Assembly: GCF_024399415.1 (NCBI RefSeq)
Contig: NZ_CP029257.1
Coordinates: forward strand, 271,501 to 335,500
Direction: 5' to 3'
Source of the DNA: Streptococcus oralis
Lineage (GTDB): Bacteria > Bacillota > Bacilli > Lactobacillales > Streptococcaceae
DNA: 64,000 nucleotides
Shown here: positions 16,867 to 26,571 of the stretch, piece after piece
Layout of the letters: every line of letters begins with the position of its first letter
Numbering within the stretch: position 1 is the stretch's first letter
Translations under genes and position numbers: made by a program
The notes under the pieces: model-generated
What the model was told of the DNA's origin: nothing
The model's database searches: none
Seen by the model: the letters and a program-made list of their open reading frames with translations, nothing else

Positions 16867-18138
16867 GTGGCTGAAGAAAAATTTGAATTTGGTGGACAGT
16901 CGTTTGTCTATGAAAAAAATGAAACAAACTGGGAATTAAAACTCAAACGTTCAGATGTTGCGAGTCAAGATTTACGGGAACTGTTACTATTGGATTTGCA
17001 TCATCCATTCTTTTTGGAGCAATCGATGGTGTCTGATGAGGATAGTGTCACCTTCTCCTATCAAGTCGAAGCTCATGGACTGACTTATGAGGAAATAAAG
17101 GAACGTACCATTTCGGAAAGAATCCGTTTGGCCCTAAACGTTTTTCGTCTAGAGGACGCCTTGGAGTTACCTGTGACTTTCCTTTTGCACCCAGTAAATC
17201 TCTTTATTACCAAGGATGCTCAGGCTAAGATTGCTTATCGTGGAATTCCTGGTCTGATGGTTCCTCAATCAATATCCTCAGAAGATTTTTTACGCCAGGC
17301 TAAATGTTTTACAGTAACACTATTTAGCGATTTGGATTTCATGGATCTTTATAATGGTTCCTTGGAATTAGAGACCTTGCCAGACTTCTTAAATGATCTA
17401 TGTCAGGCAGATGATATAGAGGCTGCAGTAGCTGTTTTGGAGAAGTACTACACGGAGAAGGCTGCGAAAGAACGAGCAGACTTGGTCTTGGTTCCAAGTA
17501 GACGCCATCGTGTCTTTAAACTGGCAACGATTTGGTTAACAGCCAGCGTTGTCTTGTTGATCGTTCCACTTATCTATCTGATTTTTGTGCAAAATCCTTT
17601 CAAAGAAAAGATGTTGCAGGCAGATACTGCCTTTATTAAAGTGGATTATAGTGGTGTTATTACAGAATTAGAGAGAATTGATCCAGCTAGCTTGCCGAAT
17701 ACGCAAAAGTATGAGTTGGCTTACTCTTATATTCAGGGATTGGAATTTTCTTCTGAACAAAAGAAAGTCATCTTGAACAACGTAACACTCAAGTCAGATG
17801 AGCTTTATTTGACTTACTGGATCCAGGTTGGGCGCAATCGTTTTGAAGAGGCTCTTGATATTGCCAAACGGATTAACGACAGTGACTTGATTCTCTACGC
17901 TTTGACTCAGGAAATCAAGCAGGTTCGAGAAGATGGTAACTTGTCAGGGAAAGACCGTGAAAGTAAGTTGAATACTTTGGAAAGCGAGTATAAGAAATAC
18001 TGGGATAGTCGAAGTGAGCTACTAACGAGTGAATCAAGCTCCAATGCTTCTACAACTCCTAACCCTCAAGACAAGGCTTCTGAAAGCAAACCGTCATCTG
18101 AGAAGAAACCTGTTCCAAGTAGCTCCTCTAGCAATTAA
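16867..18138 (+). CDS. essB: EssB, pseudokinase membrane protein of T7SSb
   Basis: 423 aa: cytosolic pseudokinase fold (~1-213), one membrane segment (~216-238, WLTASVVLLIVPLIYLIF) and an extracytoplasmic helical repeat domain (~240-385), then a Ser/Pro/Lys tail (SSSSSN end). Start is GTG abutting the esaB stop, ribosome site inside esaB (GAGGAG). EssB links EsaB, the channel and EssC in known systems. Confidence 0.95.
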   Translation: MAEEKFEFGGQSFVYEKNETNWELKLKRSDVASQDLRELLLLDLHHPFFLEQSMVSDEDSVTFSYQVEAHGLTYEEIKERTISERIRLALNVFRLEDALELPVTFLLHPVNLFITKDAQAKIAYRGIPGLMVPQSISSEDFLRQAKCFTVTLFSDLDFMDLYNGSLELETLPDFLNDLCQADDIEAAVAVLEKYYTEKAAKERADLVLVPSRRHRVFKLATIWLTASVVLLIVPLIYLIFVQNPFKEKMLQADTAFIKVDYSGVITELERIDPASLPNTQKYELAYSYIQGLEFSSEQKKVILNNVTLKSDELYLTYWIQVGRNRFEEALDIAKRINDSDLILYALTQEIKQVREDGNLSGKDRESKLNTLESEYKKYWDSRSELLTSESSSNASTTPNPQDKASESKPSSEKKPVPSSSSSN

Positions 18139-18159
18139 AGTAGACCAAGGAGAGAAATT

Positions 18160-21100
18160 ATGAAAAAACAAATCATTTTCTACAGCCAAGGTCTACGTTA
18201 TGAAGTAGAACTGAGTGCAGATAAGACGGTCTTGATCGGGGCGACTGAAAAGGCCCAAGTCTACCTTTCTCAACAGGAAAGACCGATTCAGCTCAAGGTC
18301 GATGGTGACGAGGTCTTTTATCAGTACGACGATGAAGCAGGACTCTTGAAAGATGGTCTGCGTTTGGGTGAGGTCGTCTTTTATCTCCGAGAAGGGGAGC
18401 CAAGGGTTTATGACCTTTTGGATTTATCAGAGTTTCAGATTGGCTCTCAAAGAGGTGCATTGATCACACTAGATGGAGATGTTGAACTCTTACTCCAAAA
18501 ATCCCAAAATCAATGGAAGCTAACTCGACTAAAAGGCGCATTTTATCGAAACAATCATCTGGAACAAATGGACCAGCAATTGATTGGTTTTGGAGATGAG
18601 TTGAGTCTAGGGGCGGTGACGATCAAGTTCTATCCTGATGAAGTATGGGTCCAGGGTCCTGCCCAAGTTGGGCCACAACTGACTCTGAGAGAACCATCTC
18701 GATATGGTTTTTATGAAGATTATCCAGATTATCATCGTTCTCCACGGATCATCTATCGTGGCAGCGAAGATAAAATCTTGATCAATCCCCCAGGCCAGGA
18801 ACCGGTTAAACCGAGCGATGAACTGTTAAAGCTGATCGTTCCTCCTCTGATGATGGTCGGAGTAACCGTCTTAATCACCTTAATTCAACCTCGAGGGATC
18901 TATATCCTTGCGACAGTAGGGATGTCCATAACCACAATGATTTTTTCTATCCGTGGTTTCATAAAAAATCGTAAAAAGTACAAGGCTGATAAGAAGGAAC
19001 GGGTCGATCTCTATCGTCTTTACCTGAAAGATAAGGTCAAGGAATTGACTCGTCTGGAACGAGAACAAAAAGAAGGGATGCACTATCATTTTCCAACGAT
19101 TTTAGAATTGACGGACTTGGTTGAGAGTTACAATCACCGGATCTACGAAAAGACTCCCTTGCATTTTGACTTTTTATACTATCGTTTGGGACTCGGGAAA
19201 ATGCCGACTAGCTATGACTTGAAATACGGTCAACAGGAGCGTAGTGGTAAGAAGGATGCTCTAGAAGAAGAGGGTTACGCTCTCTATAGTCGTCACAAAA
19301 AGATCCCAGATATGCCAATCCCGGCAAACCTCAGCCATGGACCAGTGGGTTATATTGGACCTAGAAATCTCGTTCTAGAACAACTGCAACTTTTGGTGAT
19401 GCAGCTAGCGACTTTCCATTCTTATCATGATGTGCAGTTTATTACGATCCTGCCTGAAGAGGAAAAAGAGCAATGGTCTTGGATGCGTTGGCTCCCTCAT
19501 GCCAAACTGCAAGAACTCAATGTCCGCGGTTTTGTCTACAATCAACGAACACGGGACCAAGTTCTGAATAGTTTGAACCAAATCTTGAAACTACGCCGTA
19601 GTCAAAAGGAAGAAGCATCCCACAAGGAGAGCACCCTCTTCCATCCTCATTACGTGGTTTTAGTGACCGATGAGAAGCTGATTTTGGATCATATCATCAT
19701 GGAGTTCTTTACTGAAGATCCAACGGAATTAGGCTGTTCTCTCATCTTTGTAGAGGATGTCATGAGTTCCTTGTCTGAGAACATTCAGACAGTGATCAAT
19801 ATCAAGGACCGTAATACAGGCCAACTGGTCATGGAAGAAGGAGTCTTGAAAGAGACGGACTTCCGTTTGGATCATTTCCCAGCAGATTATGATAAGGAGC
19901 GGATCGCCCGTACCTTGGCACCACTCAATCACCTCCAAAACCTGAAGAGTTCGATCCCAGATTCTGTGACCTTTATGGAAATGTATGGGGCGGAGACCTT
20001 TGAGGATTTGCAGGTATCGAGCCGTTGGAAAAAGAACGCACCTTACAAGAGTTTGGCTGTGCCAATTGGTTTGCGTGGTCAGGATGACCTGGTACAGCTC
20101 AATCTGCATGAAAAAGCCCATGGACCTCATGGATTGATCGCAGGGACGACTGGATCAGGGAAGTCCGAAACCATCCAATCCTATATCTTATCCCTCGCTG
20201 TTAACTTCCACCCTCATGATGTGGCTTTCTTGCTGATCGACTATAAGGGTGGTGGGATGGCCAATCTCTTTAAAAACCTTCCTCACCTCTTGGGAACCAT
20301 TACCAACTTGGATGGTGCCCAATCCATGCGGGCCTTGGCTTCGATCAATGCGGAGATCCATCGTCGTGAACGACTCTTTGGAGAGTTCGAAGTCAACCAT
20401 ATCAATCAATACCAGAAGAAATTTAAAAACGGAGAAGCGACAGAACCACTCCCTCACCTCTTTCTCATCTCAGATGAGTTCGCAGAGCTCAAGGTTAACC
20501 AGCCAGACTTTATCAAGGAGCTGGTATCCATCGCGCGTGTCGGGCGTTCACTCGGGGTCCACTTGATCCTAGCTACTCAAAAGCCATCAGGTGTGGTGGA
20601 TGACCAGATCTGGTCTAACTCACGCTTTAAGATTGCCCTTAAGGTGGCGGATCGTTCGGACTCGAATGAAATGCTTCATACACCGGACGCGGCCGAGATC
20701 ACCCAGACAGGTCGTGCCTATCTGCAAGTCGGAAATAATGAAGTCTATGAGCTCTTCCAGTCTGCCTGGTCAGGCGCGGATTACCAGCCGGACAAGGACG
20801 ATATGGGAATCGAGGACCATACCATCTACCTAATCAATGAATTGGGGCAATATGAGATCTTGAATGAAGACCTGTCAGGCTTAGAAGATGTGGATGAGAT
20901 CAAGGAAGTTCCGACAGAGTTGGATGCGATAGTGCACCATATCCAGCTCTTGTGTGAAGAACAAGAAATTCCTCCAGTACCACAGCCATGGTTGCCACCA
21001 CTTAAGGAGCGCATTACGCTAGACGAGCTGGAAGAAGTGCAACCGACAGTAGCCTGGGGACAAGAGAAACCACTCTCTGTCCTCTTGGGGATGGCGGATA

Positions 21101-22560
21101 TCCCGCAGGCCCAGAAGCAGGAAGCTGTCTCTATCAATCTCTCCAAGGATGGTCATATCCTCCTTTACGGAAGTCCGGGTACAGGAAAGACCACCTTCCT
21201 TCAGACTGCTGGTATGGACTTGGCTCGCAAATTCAGTCCAAAGGCTCTTACCATGTACTTGATGGACTTTGGTACCAATGGTTTGGCTCCATTGTCCAAG
21301 CTTCCACAGGTGGCAGATACCATGCTTTTGGACCAAACGGAGAAGATCTCTAAGTTTGTACGAATCATGGAGAGAGAACTTAACCGTCGTAAGAAACTCC
21401 TTGCGGACTATGGTGTTGGGACCTTAGACCTCTACCGTCAGGCCAGTGGTCAGGAAGAGCCGGCTATTGTCATCCTCTTAGATAGCTATGAAGCCTTCAA
21501 GGAAGAAGCCTATGAGGCGGAACTCTTCAAGCTCTTGGTGCGTATCTCTCGTGAAGGTCTCAGTATCGGGGTTCACCTCTTGGTGACAGCTGGTCGCCAG
21601 ACCAACCTTCGTGCTCAACTCTACTCGAACTTCAAGCACCAGTTGAGCCTACCACAGAATGAGGCAGGTGAAGTGCGAGCTATCGTGGGCTCTACACCAC
21701 TTGCTATGACTATGGAAGATATCAAGGGACGGGCTCTCATGAAACGTGAAGAAGTGGATGTCATCCAGCTGGCACTCCCGGTTTATGGAGCCAATGACAC
21801 CCAAGTCCTCAATAACCTGCGTCAGGAAGTCGCTTCCCTCCAAGAAGCCTGGACCGGACAGCGCCCAAGTGCCATTCCGATGGTACCAGAGGAGTTGACA
21901 GAGAAAGACTTCTATAGCCGAGCAAGCGTGCAGACTGCCTATGAACACGAACTCGTGCCATTAGGACTTGACTTGGAGACAGTTGAACCTGTTATATGGA
22001 ACCTGGCTAAAGGAAATCTCCTTTACTTAACAGATAAAGAAGAACAGATGACAGCCTTGGTGAAACACATTGCTAAAGGGAAACAGAAGGTCATCGTCTT
22101 GGCACCGAAGTATCATAGTCTACCTGAAATGGAAGGTGTGACGATTATTAGTAACTCCGAAGACTATCTAAGTGCTATCGCAAGTATAGAGAAGCGAATT
22201 AATGAGCGTTTAGAGCAAAACGAAAGAGAGCACGTAGCAACAGTAGTTGTCTACAATTTAATTGAATTGGTGAGTGAATTAAACTCAGAAGCGCTTGATA
22301 CATTGGCTTATGTCCTAGATAAAGGAATACGAGCTGGATATGGTTCAATTGTAATGAGTTCGCCACTAATCACCAAGCATATCGATGTGATCTCAAAAAC
22401 TGCTCGTTCTTATAAGCAGGCTATTTTAGCACTTCGCTTAAGCGATCAATCAGTTCTGACAGTGATCAACAGACCTGTCCGAGAGTCACAGTTGGAAGAA
22501 CAAGAACATTACTATGTGGCCGATGGGTTGGCAAGTAAAATGAAAGTATTAATGATATAG
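18160..22560 (+). CDS. essC: EssC, FtsK/SpoIIIE-type ATPase motor of T7SSb
   Basis: 1466 aa, full length. Two N-terminal FHA domains (~1-190), a pair of membrane helices (~225-262), then three ATPase domains: D1 with intact Walker A GTTGSGKS near residue 662, D2 with GSPGTGKT near residue 1003, and D3 with no usable Walker A. It drives export and its C-terminus selects strain-specific substrates, which fits the effector genes that follow directly. The last ~790 codons (from about 20186) are repeated at 32000-34369; scattered silent differences occur in patches, suggesting gene conversion. Confidence 0.97.
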   Translation: MKKQIIFYSQGLRYEVELSADKTVLIGATEKAQVYLSQQERPIQLKVDGDEVFYQYDDEAGLLKDGLRLGEVVFYLREGEPRVYDLLDLSEFQIGSQRGALITLDGDVELLLQKSQNQWKLTRLKGAFYRNNHLEQMDQQLIGFGDELSLGAVTIKFYPDEVWVQGPAQVGPQLTLREPSRYGFYEDYPDYHRSPRIIYRGSEDKILINPPGQEPVKPSDELLKLIVPPLMMVGVTVLITLIQPRGIYILATVGMSITTMIFSIRGFIKNRKKYKADKKERVDLYRLYLKDKVKELTRLEREQKEGMHYHFPTILELTDLVESYNHRIYEKTPLHFDFLYYRLGLGKMPTSYDLKYGQQERSGKKDALEEEGYALYSRHKKIPDMPIPANLSHGPVGYIGPRNLVLEQLQLLVMQLATFHSYHDVQFITILPEEEKEQWSWMRWLPHAKLQELNVRGFVYNQRTRDQVLNSLNQILKLRRSQKEEASHKESTLFHPHYVVLVTDEKLILDHIIMEFFTEDPTELGCSLIFVEDVMSSLSENIQTVINIKDRNTGQLVMEEGVLKETDFRLDHFPADYDKERIARTLAPLNHLQNLKSSIPDSVTFMEMYGAETFEDLQVSSRWKKNAPYKSLAVPIGLRGQDDLVQLNLHEKAHGPHGLIAGTTGSGKSETIQSYILSLAVNFHPHDVAFLLIDYKGGGMANLFKNLPHLLGTITNLDGAQSMRALASINAEIHRRERLFGEFEVNHINQYQKKFKNGEATEPLPHLFLISDEFAELKVNQPDFIKELVSIARVGRSLGVHLILATQKPSGVVDDQIWSNSRFKIALKVADRSDSNEMLHTPDAAEITQTGRAYLQVGNNEVYELFQSAWSGADYQPDKDDMGIEDHTIYLINELGQYEILNEDLSGLEDVDEIKEVPTELDAIVHHIQLLCEEQEIPPVPQPWLPPLKERITLDELEEVQPTVAWGQEKPLSVLLGMADIPQAQKQEAVSINLSKDGHILLYGSPGTGKTTFLQTAGMDLARKFSPKALTMYLMDFGTNGLAPLSKLPQVADTMLLDQTEKISKFVRIMERELNRRKKLLADYGVGTLDLYRQASGQEEPAIVILLDSYEAFKEEAYEAELFKLLVRISREGLSIGVHLLVTAGRQTNLRAQLYSNFKHQLSLPQNEAGEVRAIVGSTPLAMTMEDIKGRALMKREEVDVIQLALPVYGANDTQVLNNLRQEVASLQEAWTGQRPSAIPMVPEELTEKDFYSRASVQTAYEHELVPLGLDLETVEPVIWNLAKGNLLYLTDKEEQMTALVKHIAKGKQKVIVLAPKYHSLPEMEGVTIISNSEDYLSAIASIEKRINERLEQNEREHVATVVVYNLIELVSELNSEALDTLAYVLDKGIRAGYGSIVMSSPLITKHIDVISKTARSYKQAILALRLSDQSVLTVINRPVRESQLEEQEHYYVADGLASKMKVLMI

Positions 22561-22573
22561 AAAAGGAGGAGAA

Positions 22574-22942
22574 ATGGGAAAAGCAGCAATACAAGCTCAG
22601 ATAGATGCTAAACGTGGAGAAATTACTAATTTGAATAGTCAAATTAGTCGATTGGAAGAATGTAAAAAAGCACTTACAGATTTTTCAACGGATATAGAAT
22701 ATGTACTTACGAGCAATGAACATATTGAAACGACCTATTATTTAGCAGGAACACCATATTTAAATGAAACCAATAATGAAGAGAAAATACTAAAAACAGC
22801 TAAACAAAAGCTTTCAGCAAAGAGTGATGACGTAGTGGCCAAATTGACTCAGAAAATTTCTGAATTAGAGACAGAGAAGTCGGGGATTAGCCTTAGTATT
22901 AGTTGGTTAGAAATTGAAAAAAGTCTAACAACGGAGGAGTAA
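22574..22942 (+). CDS. Helical LXG partner protein (DUF5082/YwqH-like), copy A
   Basis: 122 aa, no signal peptide, two helical arms with heptads (QIDAKRGEITNLNSQISRLE; LTQKISELETEKSG). Gene size and place directly before an LXG-type toxin match the DUF5082-like partners of T7SSb effectors, which bind the toxin's N-terminus for export. Strong ribosome site GGAGGAG. Nearly identical to the copy at 34379. Family naming is from memory of the pattern. Confidence 0.7.
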   Translation: MGKAAIQAQIDAKRGEITNLNSQISRLEECKKALTDFSTDIEYVLTSNEHIETTYYLAGTPYLNETNNEEKILKTAKQKLSAKSDDVVAKLTQKISELETEKSGISLSISWLEIEKSLTTEE

Positions 22943-22945
22943 AGT

Positions 22946-25102
22946 ATGAGTGATATTATAAAAGTACATGACTTACCGGCCATAGCTCGTTATAGTTCGG
23001 CTGTTCAAGAGTTTTCAAAAGGTGTGGACTCGGCTTCTAAACAAACGATGCGTAAATTTAATGAAAAGGCAGGTAAAACAGGAGATTCAGAGGACAAAGG
23101 AGAGGCAATAAATGCTTTCTTCACTCGATTGAATACTTTACAGACCCAAGTATTTCAAGAGTATCCTACCACTATTACGCATTTTTCAACAGCTTTATCA
23201 ACATTTGAAAATGCTGCTACAGCTGCCGGTTTCCAAAATAAAGCATGGACTCAACAAACTGGTAATGATTCTGTCTATAAAAAATTAGATGGCGTGGAGT
23301 CTGAACAATATGAGAAGATCAAAACAAAAGTCGATAATCTTCAAACGCTATTAAACGATGCTACTGCTGAACTAGGTATTGAATCAGAAGATTTAACAAC
23401 TATTAAAACAACTGCGGGAGATGATTTAGCTAGTGCAGCGACTGCACGTCGTGATACTCATAACGCCTTGCAACAAGCACATGATACCTTATCAAAAGAT
23501 ACTACGGATGCAGAAGCAGAACTAAAAACTCTACAGACTAGAATAAAAAATGCCAGTGCAGTATGTAATATTCCGGCTTCTAGTATCTTAGCAGGAATTA
23601 AAAATGGTAGTCTTACTAAGAGAAAAATCAGTTATTTGGATAGTATTCAAACAGAAGCAGATGGACGTGCTTTAGGTGCAATACTTAATAAACAGCCAGG
23701 AGACATATTAAACGAAAAACCTGGGGATCTTAGTGAAGGATTTTACAGTATTGGTGCTCAGGAAATGATGGAGTGGATTGAATCAGGAGATGCAGCCACT
23801 CTGAACCATCTTTTAGACGCTATGGGGAATCGGGATTTTTCTGCTAACCAACCATTTTTGCTAGAGTTTCAAAAGGCTGGAGTTAGGCTAGGTGATACTC
23901 TTGAAAAGGTTATGGAAGTTCAATATGCTAAAGACGGCACTTTACAGAGCAACCAGATGGCAGCATATAATAAGCATCTTGCTTTGACGGATAAGTTTGT
24001 TAGTTTGATGGAATCTCTTTATGTAATGGAGATAGGACGGACAGAAACATCAAAAGGAAAATTAGCAGTTGGTGACAAACTATATGTCACCGAAACGAGA
24101 ACAAAAGTTTCAATTTCAGATATATCGGATGCAACATTTTCATTTAAGAATACGGTTGATACAAAGAAAACAACCTTGGAAATGAATATAGGTGGCTACT
24201 CTTATCCAACGAGTATTAGCAATACAACCGAAACCAAGGTTTACAAAATGGAAGAATACGCAACCGCTATTGGAAATAATATGGCAGAGAAGCAGGCTCG
24301 GATCGGTGAACTTGAGAAATCTCGCGAAGAAGCGAATAAAGATATGCGTGCTGCAATGGGTAAAGCTATAACTTATGCACTGGTTGGTACTTTCATACCT
24401 GAAGCAGTTCCTATCGTCTCGATGATTGATGCTCTGGCTACCAGTGATTCTAAGGAATTCAGTAAAGAACTCTTTTCTGCGATTGATAAGGATATAACCG
24501 TTAAGGGGAAAGTTGTTGAAAGTGGTTTTACGAAGACGGGTCCATACAATATGGGTATTCAATTACCAACAGCAACCATACAAGCCTATTTGAAGTATGT
24601 CGATCAGTTAAAGGGATATGACTTGGAAAAAGAAAAGACACGCATTGAGATGGTGGATGACTTTTTAAATCGAGGGAATACCTATCTTTTCCAGAAAGAT
24701 GGGAAGAGTTCAGTCGCAATTTCTCGCATGAGAACACATAATTTTTATACAGAGGTCCGCTTGAAAGAGATGGATAATGAAGGTCTTGTTCCTTATGTTG
24801 AATATGCGAAGTCGTCCAGCCATTATAAGGTGAATAGTACTAGTAATGATACAAGGGCAATAATCCAAGAAGCAATAAACAAAGAAAATCAACTTAACTC
24901 AAATTCTGTAACACCAGAAATGAGCAAGTATCTCTTAGGCGAGGAGACCGATCTTTCTCTAGTCAATATGAGCGTAGACCAGTTGAAAACGTATAAAAAT
25001 GTATTGGAACATTTATCGATTTCTTCTGACCAAAATGCCAAACATGGCTATGAAGAATATCAGCTCTATCTAAATAGTAAATACTCAGGAGGAAGTCAAT
25101 GA
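22946..25102 (+). CDS. LXG-like T7SS toxin, copy A
   Basis: 718 aa without a signal peptide. Residues ~1-225 are helical and LXG-like (GEAINAFFTRLNTLQ; long helix 105-210), the export part. The rest has no domain I recognise; a hydrophobic stretch near 470-497 (ITYALVGTFIPEAVPIVSMI) may insert into membrane. The paralogue at 34751 is almost the same in ~330-610 but differs in ~40-110 and ~610-690. It is tied to its neighbours: partner gene 3 bases before, immunity candidate overlapping by 4 bases (ATGA). Toxin class inferred from context; activity unknown. Confidence 0.7.
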   Translation: MSDIIKVHDLPAIARYSSAVQEFSKGVDSASKQTMRKFNEKAGKTGDSEDKGEAINAFFTRLNTLQTQVFQEYPTTITHFSTALSTFENAATAAGFQNKAWTQQTGNDSVYKKLDGVESEQYEKIKTKVDNLQTLLNDATAELGIESEDLTTIKTTAGDDLASAATARRDTHNALQQAHDTLSKDTTDAEAELKTLQTRIKNASAVCNIPASSILAGIKNGSLTKRKISYLDSIQTEADGRALGAILNKQPGDILNEKPGDLSEGFYSIGAQEMMEWIESGDAATLNHLLDAMGNRDFSANQPFLLEFQKAGVRLGDTLEKVMEVQYAKDGTLQSNQMAAYNKHLALTDKFVSLMESLYVMEIGRTETSKGKLAVGDKLYVTETRTKVSISDISDATFSFKNTVDTKKTTLEMNIGGYSYPTSISNTTETKVYKMEEYATAIGNNMAEKQARIGELEKSREEANKDMRAAMGKAITYALVGTFIPEAVPIVSMIDALATSDSKEFSKELFSAIDKDITVKGKVVESGFTKTGPYNMGIQLPTATIQAYLKYVDQLKGYDLEKEKTRIEMVDDFLNRGNTYLFQKDGKSSVAISRMRTHNFYTEVRLKEMDNEGLVPYVEYAKSSSHYKVNSTSNDTRAIIQEAINKENQLNSNSVTPEMSKYLLGEETDLSLVNMSVDQLKTYKNVLEHLSISSDQNAKHGYEEYQLYLNSKYSGGSQ

Positions 25103-26082
25103 AACAATACAGGAAAAAAATACTAATCATTCTGGGGGTTTTAAGCCTTCTTGTTGTGGTTTCTGGAGGCTATCCTTTGTATCGCTATTTGACACATGAT
25201 CGCTATAAAGTTTGGTCAATTGAAGTAGAACCAGCATCTCATGAATTTATAGCTGATAGACAGGGGCTGGTCATTTCTTGGAAAGAGACAAAGAATAGTA
25301 ATGGGAAAAGAGATAGGGATGAGCCGGTTGACTATAGTTTGGTAATTCATGGGAGACGATTTATAGCCACAGAAAGTATCCGTTTAATCTATGAATCGGG
25401 AGATAATCGCTTTGATGTGAAGAATCTAAGTTGGGGGGAGTATTGGAAGATTCAGGTCTATGATACCAGTCAGGATGATTTGCCTCGTAAGGAGTATGAT
25501 CTTTTGAAGGCTATTGCGGATTATGATGCTTCTTACTTTCCAGTTTCAAGTGCCTATACTCATTTTTTTGCTTACAAAGATCAGGAATACCGGACAGTCG
25601 TTCTCCAGAAAACGGGAGGTGAGGATCGTAAGGAAGTCCTCTTTAACATGGCAACAGGTAAACTAGAAGACATCCCTAAGGATGCCGGAAAGGCTCTAGA
25701 GAACAGAAATGTTAATATATTTAAAGAATTTACTAATTTAAAAGAATATTATGCAGGTGACCTTTTACATATAGACACTCCAATTAGTTTTTCTCAATCC
25801 GTAATTGAACAGTCTTCAGACTGGCGTTTGAAGGAGGAGTATCCTGCAGCCTATGACTTGATGACTAAGAAGAAAGGTGGGCTATTTTTCTTGACCAACG
25901 AGACAGATATCAAGCTTCTCTCTGATATATACAGTCTCTTAATCCCTAAGGACAGAGATTTGTTTGATAATCTAACAGTTTATGGAGAGGTGACCAAGGA
26001 CGGGAAAGACCATGTGGTTCATTCCTATGAAGAGTTTATCAATGTCTTGAAACCAAAGGAGGAATTGAGCAATGTCCGTTAA
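25099..26082 (+). CDS. Membrane-anchored putative immunity protein A1
   Basis: 327 aa: N-terminal signal anchor (~7-27), short cytosolic start, large extracytoplasmic part with conserved blocks LSWGEYWKIQVYD, SQDDLPRKEYDLLKA and KDRDLFDNLTVYGEV. ATG overlaps the toxin stop, so the pair is coupled, which points to cognate immunity acting outside the membrane, as TipC does for TelC. Variable patches (~40-75 and ~195-235) match A3/B2 rather than B1. Fold and target unknown; no database family recognised. Confidence 0.6.
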   Translation: MKQYRKKILIILGVLSLLVVVSGGYPLYRYLTHDRYKVWSIEVEPASHEFIADRQGLVISWKETKNSNGKRDRDEPVDYSLVIHGRRFIATESIRLIYESGDNRFDVKNLSWGEYWKIQVYDTSQDDLPRKEYDLLKAIADYDASYFPVSSAYTHFFAYKDQEYRTVVLQKTGGEDRKEVLFNMATGKLEDIPKDAGKALENRNVNIFKEFTNLKEYYAGDLLHIDTPISFSQSVIEQSSDWRLKEEYPAAYDLMTKKKGGLFFLTNETDIKLLSDIYSLLIPKDRDLFDNLTVYGEVTKDGKDHVVHSYEEFINVLKPKEELSNVR

Positions 26083-26425
26083 ACAGATCCAACCGATGCG
26101 AATTCAAAGTATTAAGGCAAGTATTAAGGTTTCGACAGATGAGATTTCAAAGGGGATGTCGACTATCATTGATGCACCGGTTACAAGTAATCTAGAGTCT
26201 TGTGCGGGTCTCGCAAAAACATGTATGGAAAATTTAGTAGAGACGGTAGACTCATTAGATGGCTTTATGAACAAGATTGCGGAAGCTTTTAAAAATATGG
26301 ATACCGATTTAGCAGGATCTATTGAAACGAATGAGATTTATACAGTTTCACCAGAAGAGTATACAGAAAAGAAACGAATCCAACAGAAGATCTATGATGC
26401 CTCTGTTTATAATGAGCTCCCCTAA
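26072..26425 (+). CDS. 117-aa small helical T7SS-associated protein A1
   Basis: Signal-less 117-aa protein resembling the small WXG100-like (TIGR04197/DUF3130-type) partners of LXG toxins: helix, turn, helix with two Cys (SCAGLAKTCMENLV), then a hydrophilic tail ending YNELP. Its ATG overlaps the immunity stop by 11 bases. Five close copies occur in the window, always after an anchored immunity gene and before a terminator. Export-partner role is inferred. Confidence 0.6.
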   Translation: MSVKQIQPMRIQSIKASIKVSTDEISKGMSTIIDAPVTSNLESCAGLAKTCMENLVETVDSLDGFMNKIAEAFKNMDTDLAGSIETNEIYTVSPEEYTEKKRIQQKIYDASVYNELP

Positions 26426-26432
26426 CTATTCG

Positions 26433-26505
26433 CCACTTGAATCCATTTCAAGTGGTTTTCTTTTGCTTTTCTCATCTTCTCACGGTGTCACGCATATGGT
26501 ATAAT
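26433..26505 (+). promoter_or_regulatory. Cassette boundary box 1: terminator plus promoter
   Basis: Stem CCACTTGAA / TTCAAGTGG (26433-26455) with T-rich tail, then TTCTCA-17-TATAAT (-10 at 26500-26505) with extended TGG. Same box recurs six more times at cassette boundaries. Confidence 0.8.
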
Positions 26506-26538
26506 GGATTAAGAGTTTATAATCTTTGTTTATCAGAT

Positions 26539-26571
26539 ACAAACAACAAATATTCAGGAGGAAGTCAATGA
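26539..26571 (+). pseudogene. 3' scar of a toxin gene before immunity gene A2
   Basis: Eleven codons ending in TGA match the last codons of the LXG toxin gene (NKYSGGSQ stop), including the ATGA overlap with the immunity start. A toxin once preceded this immunity gene or the module was copied from the toxin junction. Confidence 0.75.

Noticed and set aside
20188..21948. Several 80-106 codon frames on both strands within essC, repeated in the essC copy
   Set aside because: Shadows of the essC frame; same shadows appear in the duplicate simply because the DNA is duplicated.
26322..26504. 60-82 codon frames overlapping the ends of the 117-aa genes and the boundary boxes (also 27794, 29269, 38136, 39605)
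   Set aside because: They run through the terminator and promoter sequences, have no ribosome site, and overlap the end of the 117-aa gene out of frame.
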